43,552 nucleotides of DNA from the IMG/VR virus record IMGVR_UViG_3300043429_000371, positions 1 through 43,552 of that record; one strand, 5' to 3'. Of the stretch, positions 1 to 8,638 are shown piece after piece (position 1 is the first letter of the stretch; each line of letters starts with the position of its first letter). The notes beneath the pieces are model-generated. The model had not been told where the DNA came from. It made no database searches and worked only from the letters and a program-made list of their open reading frames with translations. Both the position numbers and the translations under genes were made by a program. The stretch is from a virus.

Positions 1-1
1 A

Positions 2-1114
2 GAATTAACCAAACAGCATATGCAAGAGGTTAACGAAAACATTGCTAAAACCATTAAAGAAAAACAAAAATTAATAAACGAAACTGAGAATAAAGTAAAA
101 GATCTTAACAAGAAATATTCTGATTTAGAAACTCAAATTGAAACTCTATGTTCTAAGACGGAAGATGAAGAAACTGTTTCTAAAAAGATCAACAAAATCT
201 CTAAACTAAGGCATCAGATTGAAGCTAAAGTTTCGTTGTTGAATAGCGATCTAGACTTTTTCAAAAACCATGAAAATTGCCCTACTTGTAAACAGCATAT
301 CGCTGAAGACTTTAGGTTAAAAACTATAGAAGAAAAGAATATCCAAAAGAAAGAGATCGAAGATGGTCTTAATCTGTTGCTAGTGGAATATGAGACAACT
401 AATAATAGATTAAATCAAATTATGGAATTAATTAACGAAATTCGGTCATTAGAAATGAAGAAAATTGAATGTAAAACTACTATCAATTCTCTAACAAAAT
501 ATTCTCGATCTTTAGAGGAAGAAATTGATAGCTTACAAAAACCAATTAAAACTGTATCCGAGGATAAGGTTGCAGATTTTCAATTAGAAATTAAACAGAT
601 TGAAGGCGAATATAATAAACTAATCGAGGAAAGAAACCTATTGACTGCTGCTGGGATATTGTTAAAGGACGGCGGTATTAAGTCTAAAATCGTCAAACAA
701 TATATACCTGTTATTAACAAACTTATTAATAAGTATCTTTCTGCTATGGATTTCTTTGTTTCTTTTGAACTTGACGAGCAGTTTAACGAGACTATAAAGT
801 CCAGATACAGAGACGACTTTACATATGCTTCTTTCTCGGAAGGCGAAAAACAAAAGATCGATCTAGCGTTATTGTTTACTTGGAGAGCAGTAGCTAAATT
901 GCGTAATTCGATTAATACAAATCTTCTTATAATGGATGAAGTATTTGACTCTTCTTTGGATATGAATGCTGTAGACTATCTAATGAATATTATCCGAGAT
1001 ATATCAAAAGATAGTAACATTATAATCATATCACATAAAGAACATCTCAACGAGAAGTTCAATAACGTCTTGAAATTCGTTAAGAATAAAAATTTCTCTC
1101 AGATCCAAGAATAA
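2..1114 (+). CDS. 46: gp46-like recombination endonuclease subunit (SbcC/Rad50 family), 5' end missing
   Basis: C-terminal part of a Rad50/SbcC-type ATPase, the T4 gp46 partner of the gp47 nuclease in recombination-dependent replication and host DNA degradation. The frame is open to the left edge, so the ATG at 20 is internal. Visible parts are a long coiled coil, a zinc hook CPTC at about residues 87-90 counted from that ATG, the ABC signature in SFSEGEKQKIDLALLF, and Walker B/D-loop LLIMDEVFDSSLD near the C-terminus. Walker A lies outside the window. No gp47 gene is visible here; it may lie upstream. Family assignment is firm. Confidence 0.9.
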   Translation, partial: ELTKQHMQEVNENIAKTIKEKQKLINETENKVKDLNKKYSDLETQIETLCSKTEDEETVSKKINKISKLRHQIEAKVSLLNSDLDFFKNHENCPTCKQHIAEDFRLKTIEEKNIQKKEIEDGLNLLLVEYETTNNRLNQIMELINEIRSLEMKKIECKTTINSLTKYSRSLEEEIDSLQKPIKTVSEDKVADFQLEIKQIEGEYNKLIEERNLLTAAGILLKDGGIKSKIVKQYIPVINKLINKYLSAMDFFVSFELDEQFNETIKSRYRDDFTYASFSEGEKQKIDLALLFTWRAVAKLRNSINTNLLIMDEVFDSSLDMNAVDYLMNIIRDISKDSNIIIISHKEHLNEKFNNVLKFVKNKNFSQIQE

Positions 1115-1144
1115 TATTGCTTTATTTACAATTGAGGTTATAAT

Positions 1145-1618
1145 ATGAATCTAGATGATAGATATTTACTCGAGAAATGCGAAGACTTTGATTTCAAAGA
1201 TCCTCCGTTTGATCCCGTGCAGTTTGCTCAGACATTAGTAAAATATATGCACGAGAAAAACGGATTAGGATTGGCTGCTAATCAGGTCGGAGTTCCATAT
1301 CGCATATTCGCTATGCGTGGTTCTCCTGAAAATTTCGTTTGCTATAATCCTAAGATAGTTCAGATAAGCGATCAAACAGTAACTCTAGAGGAAGGTTGTC
1401 TTTCTTATCCTAATCTTTATGTTAAAATTAAAAGACCATCGATGATAAGAGTTAGATTCACCACTCCTAATGGAGATACAATCACGAAACAATTTATTGG
1501 AATGACTGCTAGATGTTTTCAGCACGAGTATGATCATTTAGAAGGTAAAAGGTTTTATGACCAAGCTAATAAATTTCACAGAGATCAAGCCATAAGGAAG
1601 TGGAAGAAAAATGGGTAA
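1145..1618 (+). CDS. def: peptide deformylase
   Basis: 157-residue peptide deformylase that removes the formyl group from the N-terminal methionine of nascent proteins. All three motifs are intact: GLGLAANQVG (residues 40-49), EEGCLSYP with metal ligand C85, and QHEYDHLEG with ligands H127 and H131 and catalytic E128. It is slightly shorter than many bacterial enzymes (160-190) and lacks a long C-terminal tail, as in other phage forms. A GAGG ribosome site precedes the ATG, and its 3' end overlaps the next small ORF. An initiator-like tRNA is encoded later in the window, so formyl-Met initiation may be reinforced at two steps. Confidence 0.95.
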   Translation: MNLDDRYLLEKCEDFDFKDPPFDPVQFAQTLVKYMHEKNGLGLAANQVGVPYRIFAMRGSPENFVCYNPKIVQISDQTVTLEEGCLSYPNLYVKIKRPSMIRVRFTTPNGDTITKQFIGMTARCFQHEYDHLEGKRFYDQANKFHRDQAIRKWKKNG

Positions 1619-1769
1619 ATGGTTCGATATAGCAGGATTGAACGAAAGATATTTTCATTTCGACAATCTAGTAGAGTTAATGCACAAGATTGAAGATTTA
1701 GCATTATTTGCTATTTTGTGCTTTTTAGTTTATATTTGGGTTAAGTTGTTTCTCTATTGGGATAATTAA
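1611..1769 (+). CDS. small single-pass membrane protein, 52 aa
   Basis: ORF of 52 residues that begins inside the last codons of the deformylase gene and whose TAA shares bases with the next ATG (TAATG), so it is translationally coupled on both sides. The first 28 residues are polar; residues about 30-50 (rich in L, F, I, V, W) form one probable membrane helix. No family recognised. The exact end-to-end packing and the lack of any other use for this interval support it as a real gene. Confidence 0.6.
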   Translation: MGKWFDIAGLNERYFHFDNLVELMHKIEDLALFAILCFLVYIWVKLFLYWDN

Positions 1770-2332
1770 TGAACATCTTTTATATTTCTGATAATCCTGT
1801 TCAAGCTGCCGAGTGGATGGTAGATCGTCATGTCGTTAAGATGATCCTAGAATCTGCTCAGCTTCTTTCTACTGCACATCGTATTCTTGATGGTAGAGAG
1901 ATTCAGTTAGAAGTTCAGGTTGAACAGGAAGACGGGAACGTTAAGACTCGTAAGAAGAAGTGGTGGTTACTAAATGATGCTCGCGAGCACATTATCTATT
2001 CAGCTACGCACATCAATCATCCTTCTGCTATCTGGGCTCGCACGAGCGTAGAGAATTACAATTGGCTCGTAGATCATTTCTTTGCATTGATGGAAGAATA
2101 CACTTATCGTTACGATAAGACTCATAAGTGCTATGGTGAAATCTCTGCGACTCTGTGCTCTCCTCCCAAAAACTTAACTGAATATGATATGACAACCATG
2201 CCATCTTGTATGGATCCTAAGTATATTGTATCTTCGGATCCGATAGAGAATTATCGTAATTATTACAAGGTGGGTAAAACTCATCTTCATACTTGGAAAA
2301 ACCGTAACCCGCCGGAGTGGATGAATGACTAA
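1769..2332 (+). CDS. conserved phage protein of unknown function
   Basis: 187 residues opening with MNIFYISDNPVQAAEWMVDR and followed by HVVKMILESAQLLSTAHR. This N-terminal pattern recurs in many T4-like and cyanophage proteins, but I do not know a proven activity. The conserved His and acidic residues would suit an enzyme or nucleic-acid-binding fold; that is inference only. Overlaps its neighbours at both ends, so it belongs to the rightward operon. Confidence 0.75.
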   Translation: MNIFYISDNPVQAAEWMVDRHVVKMILESAQLLSTAHRILDGREIQLEVQVEQEDGNVKTRKKKWWLLNDAREHIIYSATHINHPSAIWARTSVENYNWLVDHFFALMEEYTYRYDKTHKCYGEISATLCSPPKNLTEYDMTTMPSCMDPKYIVSSDPIENYRNYYKVGKTHLHTWKNRNPPEWMND

Positions 2333-2711
2333 TTTTTATAAAGATGTAAAAGAGTTTCAAACAGCAGTAGGTCAGAACGTAGGACAGGCTCCAGCTTTTC
2401 CTGATAACTCTGAACGTGCTTTACGAATGAGACTTCTAGAAGAAGAGTTTGACGAATACAACGAAGGCGAGTATAATAACGACTTGGAAAACATCGCTAA
2501 AGAGCTTGCTGATATTATTTACATTGTATGTGGCACTGCTGTTTCGTATGGTATTCCTCTTGATAAAGTATTCGATGAGGTTCATCGATCAAACATGGCA
2601 AAGTTAGTTGATGGTAAACCAATTCGTCGTGATGATGGTAAGATTTTAAAGCCAGAGGGTTGGACGGCTCCTGACATTAAAAAGATTCTTTATGGAGTAA
2701 GTGATGGTTAA
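2325..2711 (+). CDS. MazG-like / PRA-PH-type nucleoside triphosphate pyrophosphohydrolase
   Basis: 128-residue all-alpha NTP pyrophosphatase. The metal-binding pattern is visible as LLEEEFDEY (about residues 38-46) and, further on, KELADIIYIVCG, with the typical later segment DEVHRSNMAKL. Such phage enzymes hydrolyse (d)NTPs, or adjust nucleotide pools and ppGpp. It overlaps the preceding and following genes by 8 bases each. It sits directly before the dioxygenase, so it might remove an unmodified nucleotide from the pool; substrate is not predictable. Confidence 0.85.
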   Translation: MTNFYKDVKEFQTAVGQNVGQAPAFPDNSERALRMRLLEEEFDEYNEGEYNNDLENIAKELADIIYIVCGTAVSYGIPLDKVFDEVHRSNMAKLVDGKPIRRDDGKILKPEGWTAPDIKKILYGVSDG

Positions 2712-4086
2712 ACGTATTGTTGCAAGAGAAAAACATGATTCTGAACATCTTCTAGGAACATTTCTAGACGAAAGTCATTATGATGTTTTAATCACAAAAG
2801 ATACAGATTGTTTCATGCCGCCGAACTGCGATGTCATTACCAAGGCAGATTGCGGTATGAATGATTGTGATACTTGCGAAAAGGGTAATGACGAACTACG
2901 TATTGCTTTTAAGTTTCGTAAGAATTATTTCTCCAAGCAAGAATGTCATGAAGCATATCTTGGTCTAAGGGGTGCAGCTACTGAATCGCAGAACCGTGGT
3001 CTAGCTGCTGGGCCTCGTGGAGAAATGCTTGCATGCGAAGGTCGTGGCGGTCGTGATTGGGTTACTCCTTATCAGGCTGAGATGCTAGACTTTCTTCAGT
3101 TAGATGCTGCTAACTTAGAATCTTATTTTGACGAAGAAACTTCAGTAGAAAGCATTCGTGCTAAGTATAACGATCCTAAATATAAGCCAGTAGACGAAAC
3201 TCGTGGCACTGTTTGGCTTCGTTCTGAGGTCGAAAAGGTTTATCCTGAGTATCATGGTTGGTTCGATAAGTGGGTCGATGGCCTTAGTAATAAACCAAAG
3301 GAGATGGTTCGTGAAGAAGCAAGAATGGTTGCAGAAAAGTGGGCTTCGACCACAAATTATGCCAAGTCCGTGTTCTCAGGTGTGGCTGGCTGGTACGATC
3401 GTTACCCTCGCATTCCTTATGGGCGTCCAACTTCATATACTGAGAAATACCCAGAGCTATTTGAGCAAGCATATCCATTCCTCCAAACCCTAAACAAGGG
3501 TTTTCGCGAACTCCTTCCTTGGCGTTGGAAGAATCAGCGTGCTGCTGCAGATAAGCTTGATCCACGCTTCCTAGTTCCAGGAACAGTGTTTACTACAATC
3601 ACTGTTAATAAAACATTCAGAACTGCAGCGCACAGAGATGCTGGTGATCTTGAATCAGGATTATCAAACCTTCTTGTTCTAGGCTCAGGAGATTATACTG
3701 GTGGTTATCTTATTTTCCCTGAGTATAGGATTGCTGTTGATGTTCGTCCTGGCGATCTCCTTCTTGTTAATAATCATGAAATTATTCATGGAAATACACC
3801 TATTGTACTTAACAATCCTGATGATCCTGCTTGCGAGAGAATCTCCGTAGTTTGTTATTTCCGAGAGAAGATGCTTGAGCTAAAGGGTTATGACTACGAA
3901 GCATTGCGTAAGCAATATGTTGAAGAACGTCGCATGAATAAGGATCATCGTTTACATCGTCCGTTGTGGAATGGAGTTTCACCAGGAATGTGGGAAGAAA
4001 AAGAATGGTATGATTATCTCCATGAACATGGTATGATTGATCCTTATGGTAAGGATGAAGTTGCAAGCCTAGAAGGATTTTTCTAA
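2704..4086 (+). CDS. TET/JBP-type 2-oxoglutarate/Fe(II) dioxygenase (DNA base hydroxylase)
   Basis: About 460 residues. The C-terminal double-stranded beta-helix shows the Fe(II) site HRD (H311, D313), distal H363 in IIHGNTP and the 2-oxoglutarate-binding R380; numbering counts the GTG at 2701. The N-terminal half has the TET/JBP-like segment LRGAATESQNRGLAAG (about 89-104) and a cysteine cluster (C37, C43, C51, C56, C59) that could bind zinc. TET/JBP enzymes hydroxylate 5-methylcytosine or thymine in DNA. The ATG at 2704 is preferred as start. The next gene is a glycosyltransferase of the type paired with TET/JBP enzymes in phages. No cytosine methyltransferase is seen, so the substrate base is open. 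Confidence 0.85.
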   Translation: MVKRIVAREKHDSEHLLGTFLDESHYDVLITKDTDCFMPPNCDVITKADCGMNDCDTCEKGNDELRIAFKFRKNYFSKQECHEAYLGLRGAATESQNRGLAAGPRGEMLACEGRGGRDWVTPYQAEMLDFLQLDAANLESYFDEETSVESIRAKYNDPKYKPVDETRGTVWLRSEVEKVYPEYHGWFDKWVDGLSNKPKEMVREEARMVAEKWASTTNYAKSVFSGVAGWYDRYPRIPYGRPTSYTEKYPELFEQAYPFLQTLNKGFRELLPWRWKNQRAAADKLDPRFLVPGTVFTTITVNKTFRTAAHRDAGDLESGLSNLLVLGSGDYTGGYLIFPEYRIAVDVRPGDLLLVNNHEIIHGNTPIVLNNPDDPACERISVVCYFREKMLELKGYDYEALRKQYVEERRMNKDHRLHRPLWNGVSPGMWEEKEWYDYLHEHGMIDPYGKDEVASLEGFF

Positions 4087-4868
4087 TGGATTATCAAATT
4101 GCTATTCCTTCGTATAAGCGCCCAGAAACTATTAAGAAAAAGACTCTAAAAGTTTTAGAGAGTTATAATATCGATCCGTCACGAATTACAATCTTTGTAG
4201 CGGATGAAGAAGAACTTGCCGCTTATAAGAAGTCTTTAGGAGGAACTCCTTATCAGAAGTTAGTGGTCGGTGTTCATACCATTGGAGCGCAACGTAACTT
4301 TATTGAAAAGTATTATCCTGAAGGCACTAAGTTGGTGATGTTTGATGATGATGTTGAAGAAGTTCAGAAGAAAATCTCCGAGCAGAAACTTGGTAGGCTC
4401 GAAGACCTTGAGAAAGACTTCATCATCAAGGGGTTTGAAGAATGCGAAAAGGTTGGTGCGAAAACGTTTGGCATCTATGCTGCCTCAAATGCATACTTTA
4501 TGAAGGATAGAGTTTACACTAAGCTCTGTTATGTTATTGCTTCAATGTTTGGTGTGATTGTAGATCATGATCCATTTCTTGAACGTGTGACAAATCATGG
4601 TGAAGATTACGAATATTCTATTCGCCAGTATGTAAAGAATGATGCAGTTGTTCGATTTGATTATCTCACAGTTAAATCTAATTATTACAAAGAAGATGGC
4701 GGATTACAGACAATTCGTACCAAAGAATATGTTTATGAATCTATTAAAAAGATTGCAGACATGTTTCCTGATTTATGCACGATGTATATTCGTGAGACAA
4801 CTGGTAACGCTGAACTTCGATTGAAGGATATGCGTGTTAAAGGCAATACACTGGAGAGTTTTTTCTGA
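4086..4868 (+). CDS. TET-associated glycosyltransferase (GT-A fold)
   Basis: 260 residues beginning MDYQIAIPSYKRPETIKKKT, a GT-A nucleotide-sugar-binding start, with the metal site VMFDDDVEE (D87-D89) and later GEDYEYSIRQYVK. The layout matches the glycosyltransferase family repeatedly encoded next to phage TET/JBP dioxygenases, which attaches sugar to hydroxymethylated bases. Its ATG overlaps the dioxygenase stop codon (TAATG), so the two are probably made in fixed ratio. Donor sugar cannot be read from sequence; a heptose nucleotide pathway lies at 23369-28453. Confidence 0.85.
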   Translation: MDYQIAIPSYKRPETIKKKTLKVLESYNIDPSRITIFVADEEELAAYKKSLGGTPYQKLVVGVHTIGAQRNFIEKYYPEGTKLVMFDDDVEEVQKKISEQKLGRLEDLEKDFIIKGFEECEKVGAKTFGIYAASNAYFMKDRVYTKLCYVIASMFGVIVDHDPFLERVTNHGEDYEYSIRQYVKNDAVVRFDYLTVKSNYYKEDGGLQTIRTKEYVYESIKKIADMFPDLCTMYIRETTGNAELRLKDMRVKGNTLESFF

Positions 4869-5236
4869 TGACAAAATTATGCGACGATAATTGGATTTCA
4901 TTAAAGGATGCTATTAAACAACAGCAATATGGTTTGGCGCCAACTAAATACAAATATAAGGAAGACCAGATTATTGCTGACTTCCATGCCTATATCGATA
5001 AAACATATGGGCAGCATTATATGACTGAAGAGCAGAATATAGAATGTTTTGATGTGTGGCTCGCCCTTGGTGAATCTATGCCTACCTTCCGAAACACAGC
5101 TATTAAGTATCTTTGGCGCTATGGAAAAAAGCATGGCAGCAATAAAGATGACTTGCTAAAAGTTCTGCATTACGTTATAATGATGTTATATGTGGACCAC
5201 TATAAGGAAGTAAATGAAGACTATCGAAGAACATAA
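4868..5236 (+). CDS. DUF3310-type conserved phage protein
   Basis: 122 residues. The C-terminal half carries the DUF3310 signature: YGQHYM, then FDVWLALGESMPTFRNTAIKYL and WRYGKKHGSNKDDLLKVLHY. The family is widespread in tailed phages and often annotated as a nucleotide-kinase-like or SaV-like protein, without proven activity that I know of. The start overlaps the upstream stop (TGATG), continuing the operon. Confidence 0.8.
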   Translation: MTKLCDDNWISLKDAIKQQQYGLAPTKYKYKEDQIIADFHAYIDKTYGQHYMTEEQNIECFDVWLALGESMPTFRNTAIKYLWRYGKKHGSNKDDLLKVLHYVIMMLYVDHYKEVNEDYRRT

Positions 5237-5408
5237 TCGCGAGAAGTATGAACACTACGCTTTAAAAGAAGTAGGAACTGGTGTTCAATGTCCGCATTGT
5301 GGCGATGAAATGTTTGAATCAGAACCAGAAGTTGTTTTGTTAACCTTTCCTCCACGAAAAAAAGTTCATTGCAAAAGTTGTAAATATAAAACAACATTGA
5401 TTAAGTAA
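5214..5408 (+). CDS. small zinc-ribbon protein, 64 aa
   Basis: 64 residues with two CxxC pairs, CPHC near residue 25 and CKSC near residue 53, spaced as in a zinc ribbon, and a basic C-terminus (KYKTTLIK). Overlaps the previous gene by 23 bases. Probably a nucleic-acid or protein adaptor; no named family recognised. Confidence 0.7.
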   Translation: MKTIEEHNREKYEHYALKEVGTGVQCPHCGDEMFESEPEVVLLTFPPRKKVHCKSCKYKTTLIK

Positions 5409-5422
5409 GAAAGGTGATTTGA

Positions 5423-6295
5423 ATGGAAATTAAGATTCCTATTGAAAAGTTGAGAGAGCGTGGTTTGTTTGTTGCCACGCCAATGTATGGCGGCCAGTGT
5501 GCTGGTATGTTTGCTAAGTCTTGTGCAGACTTATCTGCTCTTTGTACTCAGTATGGTATTCCTCTACAATATTATTATCTTTTTAACGAGTCGCTAATTA
5601 CTCGTGCTCGTAATTATTGTTGTGATGAATTTATGCGTTCTCAGTCGCAACATCTAATGTTTATTGATGCTGACATTGGATTTAATCCACAAGATGTTAT
5701 CGCTCTTATGGCTCTACAAGCTCAAGAAGAGGAAAAGTTTGACATTATTGGCGGACCATATCCTAAGAAGTGTATCTCATGGGAAAAGATTAAGCACGCT
5801 GTAGATAAGGGTGTTGCTGATGATGACCCAGGCGTTCTAGAAAAGTTTGTTGGCGATTATGTATTCAACCCAAAGGGTAATCAAACTTCAATCCCACTAA
5901 GCGAACCAGTTGAAGTCCTAGAAATCGGAACTGGATTTATGATGGTTTCTAAGAAAGCCATGCAGAAATTTTACGACCATTACAAGGATCAGTATTCTTA
6001 TAAGCCAGACCATGTTCGTACGGAACATTTTGATGGTACTCGAGAAATTCTACAGTTTTTCCAGGCTGAAATTGATCCAAAGTCAAAGCGTTATCTATCA
6101 GAAGATTATTGGTTCTGTCAGAAGGCTCAGGATATTGGACTACGTACATGGTTCTGCCCATGGATGAAGATGCAGCATGTTGGAACTTATATCTTTGGTG
6201 GTTCTCTTGCTGATCTAGCTAGTATCGGCGCTTCAGCTACAGCTGATCCAGGCGCTCTTAAATCTAAGAAAATGATGAAGTCTAACATTAAGTGA
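5423..6295 (+). CDS. second GT-A glycosyltransferase-like protein
   Basis: 290 residues starting with a short lead then VATPMYGGQCAGMFAKSC, a GT-A-like beginning. The DxD metal site is in LMFIDADIGFNPQDV (about residues 75-89), followed by IIGGPYPKKCISW and a C-terminal catalytic-like segment SEDYWFCQKAQDIG. It is a different subfamily from the enzyme at 4086. Lying just after the TET/JBP pair, it may add a second sugar or modify a base product, but a surface-glycan role cannot be excluded. An AAGGTG ribosome site precedes the ATG. Confidence 0.75.
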   Translation: MEIKIPIEKLRERGLFVATPMYGGQCAGMFAKSCADLSALCTQYGIPLQYYYLFNESLITRARNYCCDEFMRSQSQHLMFIDADIGFNPQDVIALMALQAQEEEKFDIIGGPYPKKCISWEKIKHAVDKGVADDDPGVLEKFVGDYVFNPKGNQTSIPLSEPVEVLEIGTGFMMVSKKAMQKFYDHYKDQYSYKPDHVRTEHFDGTREILQFFQAEIDPKSKRYLSEDYWFCQKAQDIGLRTWFCPWMKMQHVGTYIFGGSLADLASIGASATADPGALKSKKMMKSNIK

Positions 6296-6311
6296 TAGGA
6301 GAAGGTATATT

Positions 6312-6965
6312 ATGAAAATTGATACAGATACAGTTAACGTTCTAAAGAATTTTGCTAAGATTAATCCATCCATTGTCATTCAGGAAGGCAACGTTCTAAA
6401 GACGATTTCACCGACTAAGACAATCATGGCCAAGGCAAAGGTTAAGACTGACTTTGATAAGCGATTTGCAATTTATAATCTCGATCGTTTCATTTCGATC
6501 GTTAGCACTTTCACTGATCCAGATTTTAAGTTTGGAGATAGGTCTGTTGATATTTGCGACAATAATCGTAAGACTCATTATGTTTATGCTGACGAGAATT
6601 CGGTAACCAAGGCACCAGATAGGGAGATTAATCTTCCATCTATCGACGTTACCTTTAGACTCACTAACGAGAACCTAAAGGATGTCGAGAAGGCTGCTGG
6701 CATTCTTGCTCTTCCTGAGATTGTTGTCATGGGTGATGGTAGTAACCTATTCCTACAGGCAGCTGATTCAAAGAACCCAAGCGGTGACGTTTATTCGATC
6801 CAGATTGGAGAAACTGATAAGGCTTTTAAGGCAATCTTTAAGGCAGAGAATATCAAGATTATTCCTGGCGATTACGATGTCAGTATTTCAGCAAAGGGTA
6901 TTTCTCACTTTGTCCGAGATGAAGTTGAATACTACATTGCTGTTGAACAGACGTCAACTTTCTAA
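6312..6965 (+). CDS. 45: sliding clamp, DNA polymerase processivity factor (gp45)
   Basis: 217 residues, close to the T4 gp45 length of 228. The two-domain beta/alpha pattern fits gp45, including YNLDRFISIVSTFTDPDF in domain 1 and ISAKGISHFVRDEVEYYIA at the end. It acts as a trimeric ring that tethers the polymerase and, in T4, activates late transcription. Preceded by a strong AGGAGA site and followed by a hairpin terminator, so it can be made in excess over the loader genes downstream. Confidence 0.92.
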   Translation: MKIDTDTVNVLKNFAKINPSIVIQEGNVLKTISPTKTIMAKAKVKTDFDKRFAIYNLDRFISIVSTFTDPDFKFGDRSVDICDNNRKTHYVYADENSVTKAPDREINLPSIDVTFRLTNENLKDVEKAAGILALPEIVVMGDGSNLFLQAADSKNPSGDVYSIQIGETDKAFKAIFKAENIKIIPGDYDVSISAKGISHFVRDEVEYYIAVEQTSTF

Positions 6966-6970
6966 TAGTT

Positions 6971-6994
6971 GGGGACTACGGTCCCCTTCTTTTT
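6971..6994 (+). terminator. intrinsic terminator after gp45
   Basis: Stem GGGGAC/GTCCCC with a TACG tetraloop followed by TTCTTTTT. A classic Rho-independent terminator placed 5 bases after the gp45 stop; read-through would supply the gp44 operon. Confidence 0.85.
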
Positions 6995-7011
6995 GATGTG
7001 AGGTTTATATT

Positions 7012-7245
7012 ATGAGAAAGATACCAGATCCGATAGTTATTCAAACAGTGTTTGGTCCAGAAGTTGCAACTAAGAAATGCAATGCATGTAAAGATGTAAA
7101 ATACATTCATGAATTTTATTGCGAAACTCCTTCTAAGTTGAATAAACTTAAAAGATATGGAGAGCAGGTAAGAAATCAATGTATTGACTGTTGGGCAAAA
7201 TACCAAGGTCGTGTTTGGTCGCTACAATATGATGAGGTGAAATAA
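7012..7245 (+). CDS. small zinc-finger-like protein, 77 aa
   Basis: 77 residues with KCNACKD and QCIDCW, two CxxC pairs about 33 residues apart, and many basic residues between them, suggesting a zinc-binding nucleic-acid protein. Its stop shares a base with the gp44 ATG. No family recognised; its place between clamp and loader genes suggests a replication or regulatory accessory role. Confidence 0.6.
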   Translation: MRKIPDPIVIQTVFGPEVATKKCNACKDVKYIHEFYCETPSKLNKLKRYGEQVRNQCIDCWAKYQGRVWSLQYDEVK

Positions 7246-8183
7246 TGAATGAAGAATTTCTCTGGGTTGAAAAGTATCGTCCAAAGGCAATTGAAGATAC
7301 TATCCTTCCTTGTGATCTGAAGGCAACCTTTCAACAGTTTGTTGATCAAAAGAATATTCCTAATCTAATTCTAGCAGGCTCGGCAGGCGTTGGTAAGACA
7401 ACTGTTGCACGTGCTATGCTTGAGCAGTTAGGTTGTGATTATATCGTAATTAATGGATCTATGAATGGCAATATCGACACACTTCGTAACGAAATACTCA
7501 ACTTTGCGTCATCCGTTTCATTATCAGGTGGCAGGAAATATGTCATCCTTGACGAAGCGGATTATCTTAATGCCAATTCTACTCAACCCGCACTTCGTAA
7601 TTTTATGGAAGAATTTTCCAGGAATTGCGGTTTCATCCTCACTTGCAACTTCAAGAATCGAATCATCGATCCTCTGCACTCCAGATGTTCTGTAATTGAT
7701 TTCAAGATTCCTAAGAAGTCCATGGCCAAGTTGGCTGGTCAGTTCTTCAAGCGTGTTCAGACCATCCTCGAGTCAGAAGGTGTGGAATACGACAAGGCAG
7801 TAGTTGCTGAGGTAATTAACAAGCACTTCCCAGATTGGCGTCGTGTTCTAAATGAACTACAGCGTTATTCAGCAACAGGTAAGATTGATTCTGGTATTCT
7901 AGCAAATATGACAGAATCATCAATCAAGGAATTGGTTGGGTTTCTTAAGAGTCAGAATTACACAGAGATCCGTAAGTGGGTTAAGAATAACCTAGACACT
8001 GATGTTAATTATCTGTATAATCAGTTCTATGATATTTCTTCTGATATTTGTACCAAGCAATCAGCACCAGCACTAGTTCTGAGCCTTTCAAAGTATCAGT
8101 ATCAGAATGCATTTGCTGCTAATCCAGAGATCAACTTTATGGCTTTTCTGATTGAGATTATGATTGAATGTGAGTTCGTTTGA
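7245..8183 (+). CDS. 44: clamp loader large subunit (gp44, AAA+ ATPase)
   Basis: 312 residues (T4 gp44 is 319). Walker A GSAGVGKTT at 45-53, Walker B ILDEAD at 101-106, sensor-1 TCN at 133-135 and the arginine-finger motif SRC at 146-148 are all intact, and the protein starts with the loader signature WVEKYRP. It opens the gp45 ring and loads it at primer ends together with gp62. GAGGTG ribosome site before the ATG. Stop codon overlaps the gp62 start. Confidence 0.95.
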   Translation: MNEEFLWVEKYRPKAIEDTILPCDLKATFQQFVDQKNIPNLILAGSAGVGKTTVARAMLEQLGCDYIVINGSMNGNIDTLRNEILNFASSVSLSGGRKYVILDEADYLNANSTQPALRNFMEEFSRNCGFILTCNFKNRIIDPLHSRCSVIDFKIPKKSMAKLAGQFFKRVQTILESEGVEYDKAVVAEVINKHFPDWRRVLNELQRYSATGKIDSGILANMTESSIKELVGFLKSQNYTEIRKWVKNNLDTDVNYLYNQFYDISSDICTKQSAPALVLSLSKYQYQNAFAANPEINFMAFLIEIMIECEFV

Positions 8184-8638
8184 TGACTAAGTTTCTAGAC
8201 GTTACGTTACAGGAGAGAAAAGAACCTAAACAAGAAATTAAATTGGAGAAACCCAGATATGACTGGCGGTATGAAAATTCTATTACCTCTGGGAAAGAAA
8301 TCGAGATTGACACTGATTATAGTCAATGGAGAACTAATAGTGTCCTATCAAATTATAGAGAAACCATCCTTTATGCCAACGAAATGAATTGTCATTATGG
8401 CGTAACAGATCAAATGCATTATGATTATCTTTATAATTCCATTCGTAAGAAAAGAATGAAGGGTGTTAAAGAAACAGATAAAGAAAAGAAAGATCGTAAG
8501 CAAAAGGAAGAGCTCCAATCTCTAGTTTCCGACTATTATAAATATAATATTGTGCGCACTAAAGAAGCTTTAAAAATACTTACTGCGGAACAATTGAATT
8601 TTATAAAGAATAAAAATAATAAAGGTGGAGTCAAATGA
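8183..8638 (+). CDS. 62: clamp loader small subunit (gp62-like)
   Basis: 151 residues from the ATG that overlaps the gp44 stop (TGATG). The middle resembles gp62: MHYDYLYNSIRKKRMKG matches the conserved HFxYLxxxxxxxKR segment, and the C-terminal half is helical and basic. Position between gp44 and regA is the T4 order, which is strong independent support. It is shorter than T4 gp62 (187), losing mainly N-terminal sequence. One gp62 binds four gp44 subunits. Confidence 0.8.
   Translation: MTKFLDVTLQERKEPKQEIKLEKPRYDWRYENSITSGKEIEIDTDYSQWRTNSVLSNYRETILYANEMNCHYGVTDQMHYDYLYNSIRKKRMKGVKETDKEKKDRKQKEELQSLVSDYYKYNIVRTKEALKILTAEQLNFIKNKNNKGGVK

Noticed and set aside
3203-4066. Several frames inside the dioxygenase gene on both strands
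   Set aside because: Shadows of a well-supported enzyme with no ribosome sites.
8537-8544. TATAAATA inside the gp62 gene as a late promoter for regA
   Set aside because: It lies in coding sequence of AT-rich Tyr/Lys codons 90 bases from regA; RegA is needed early. Likely chance.
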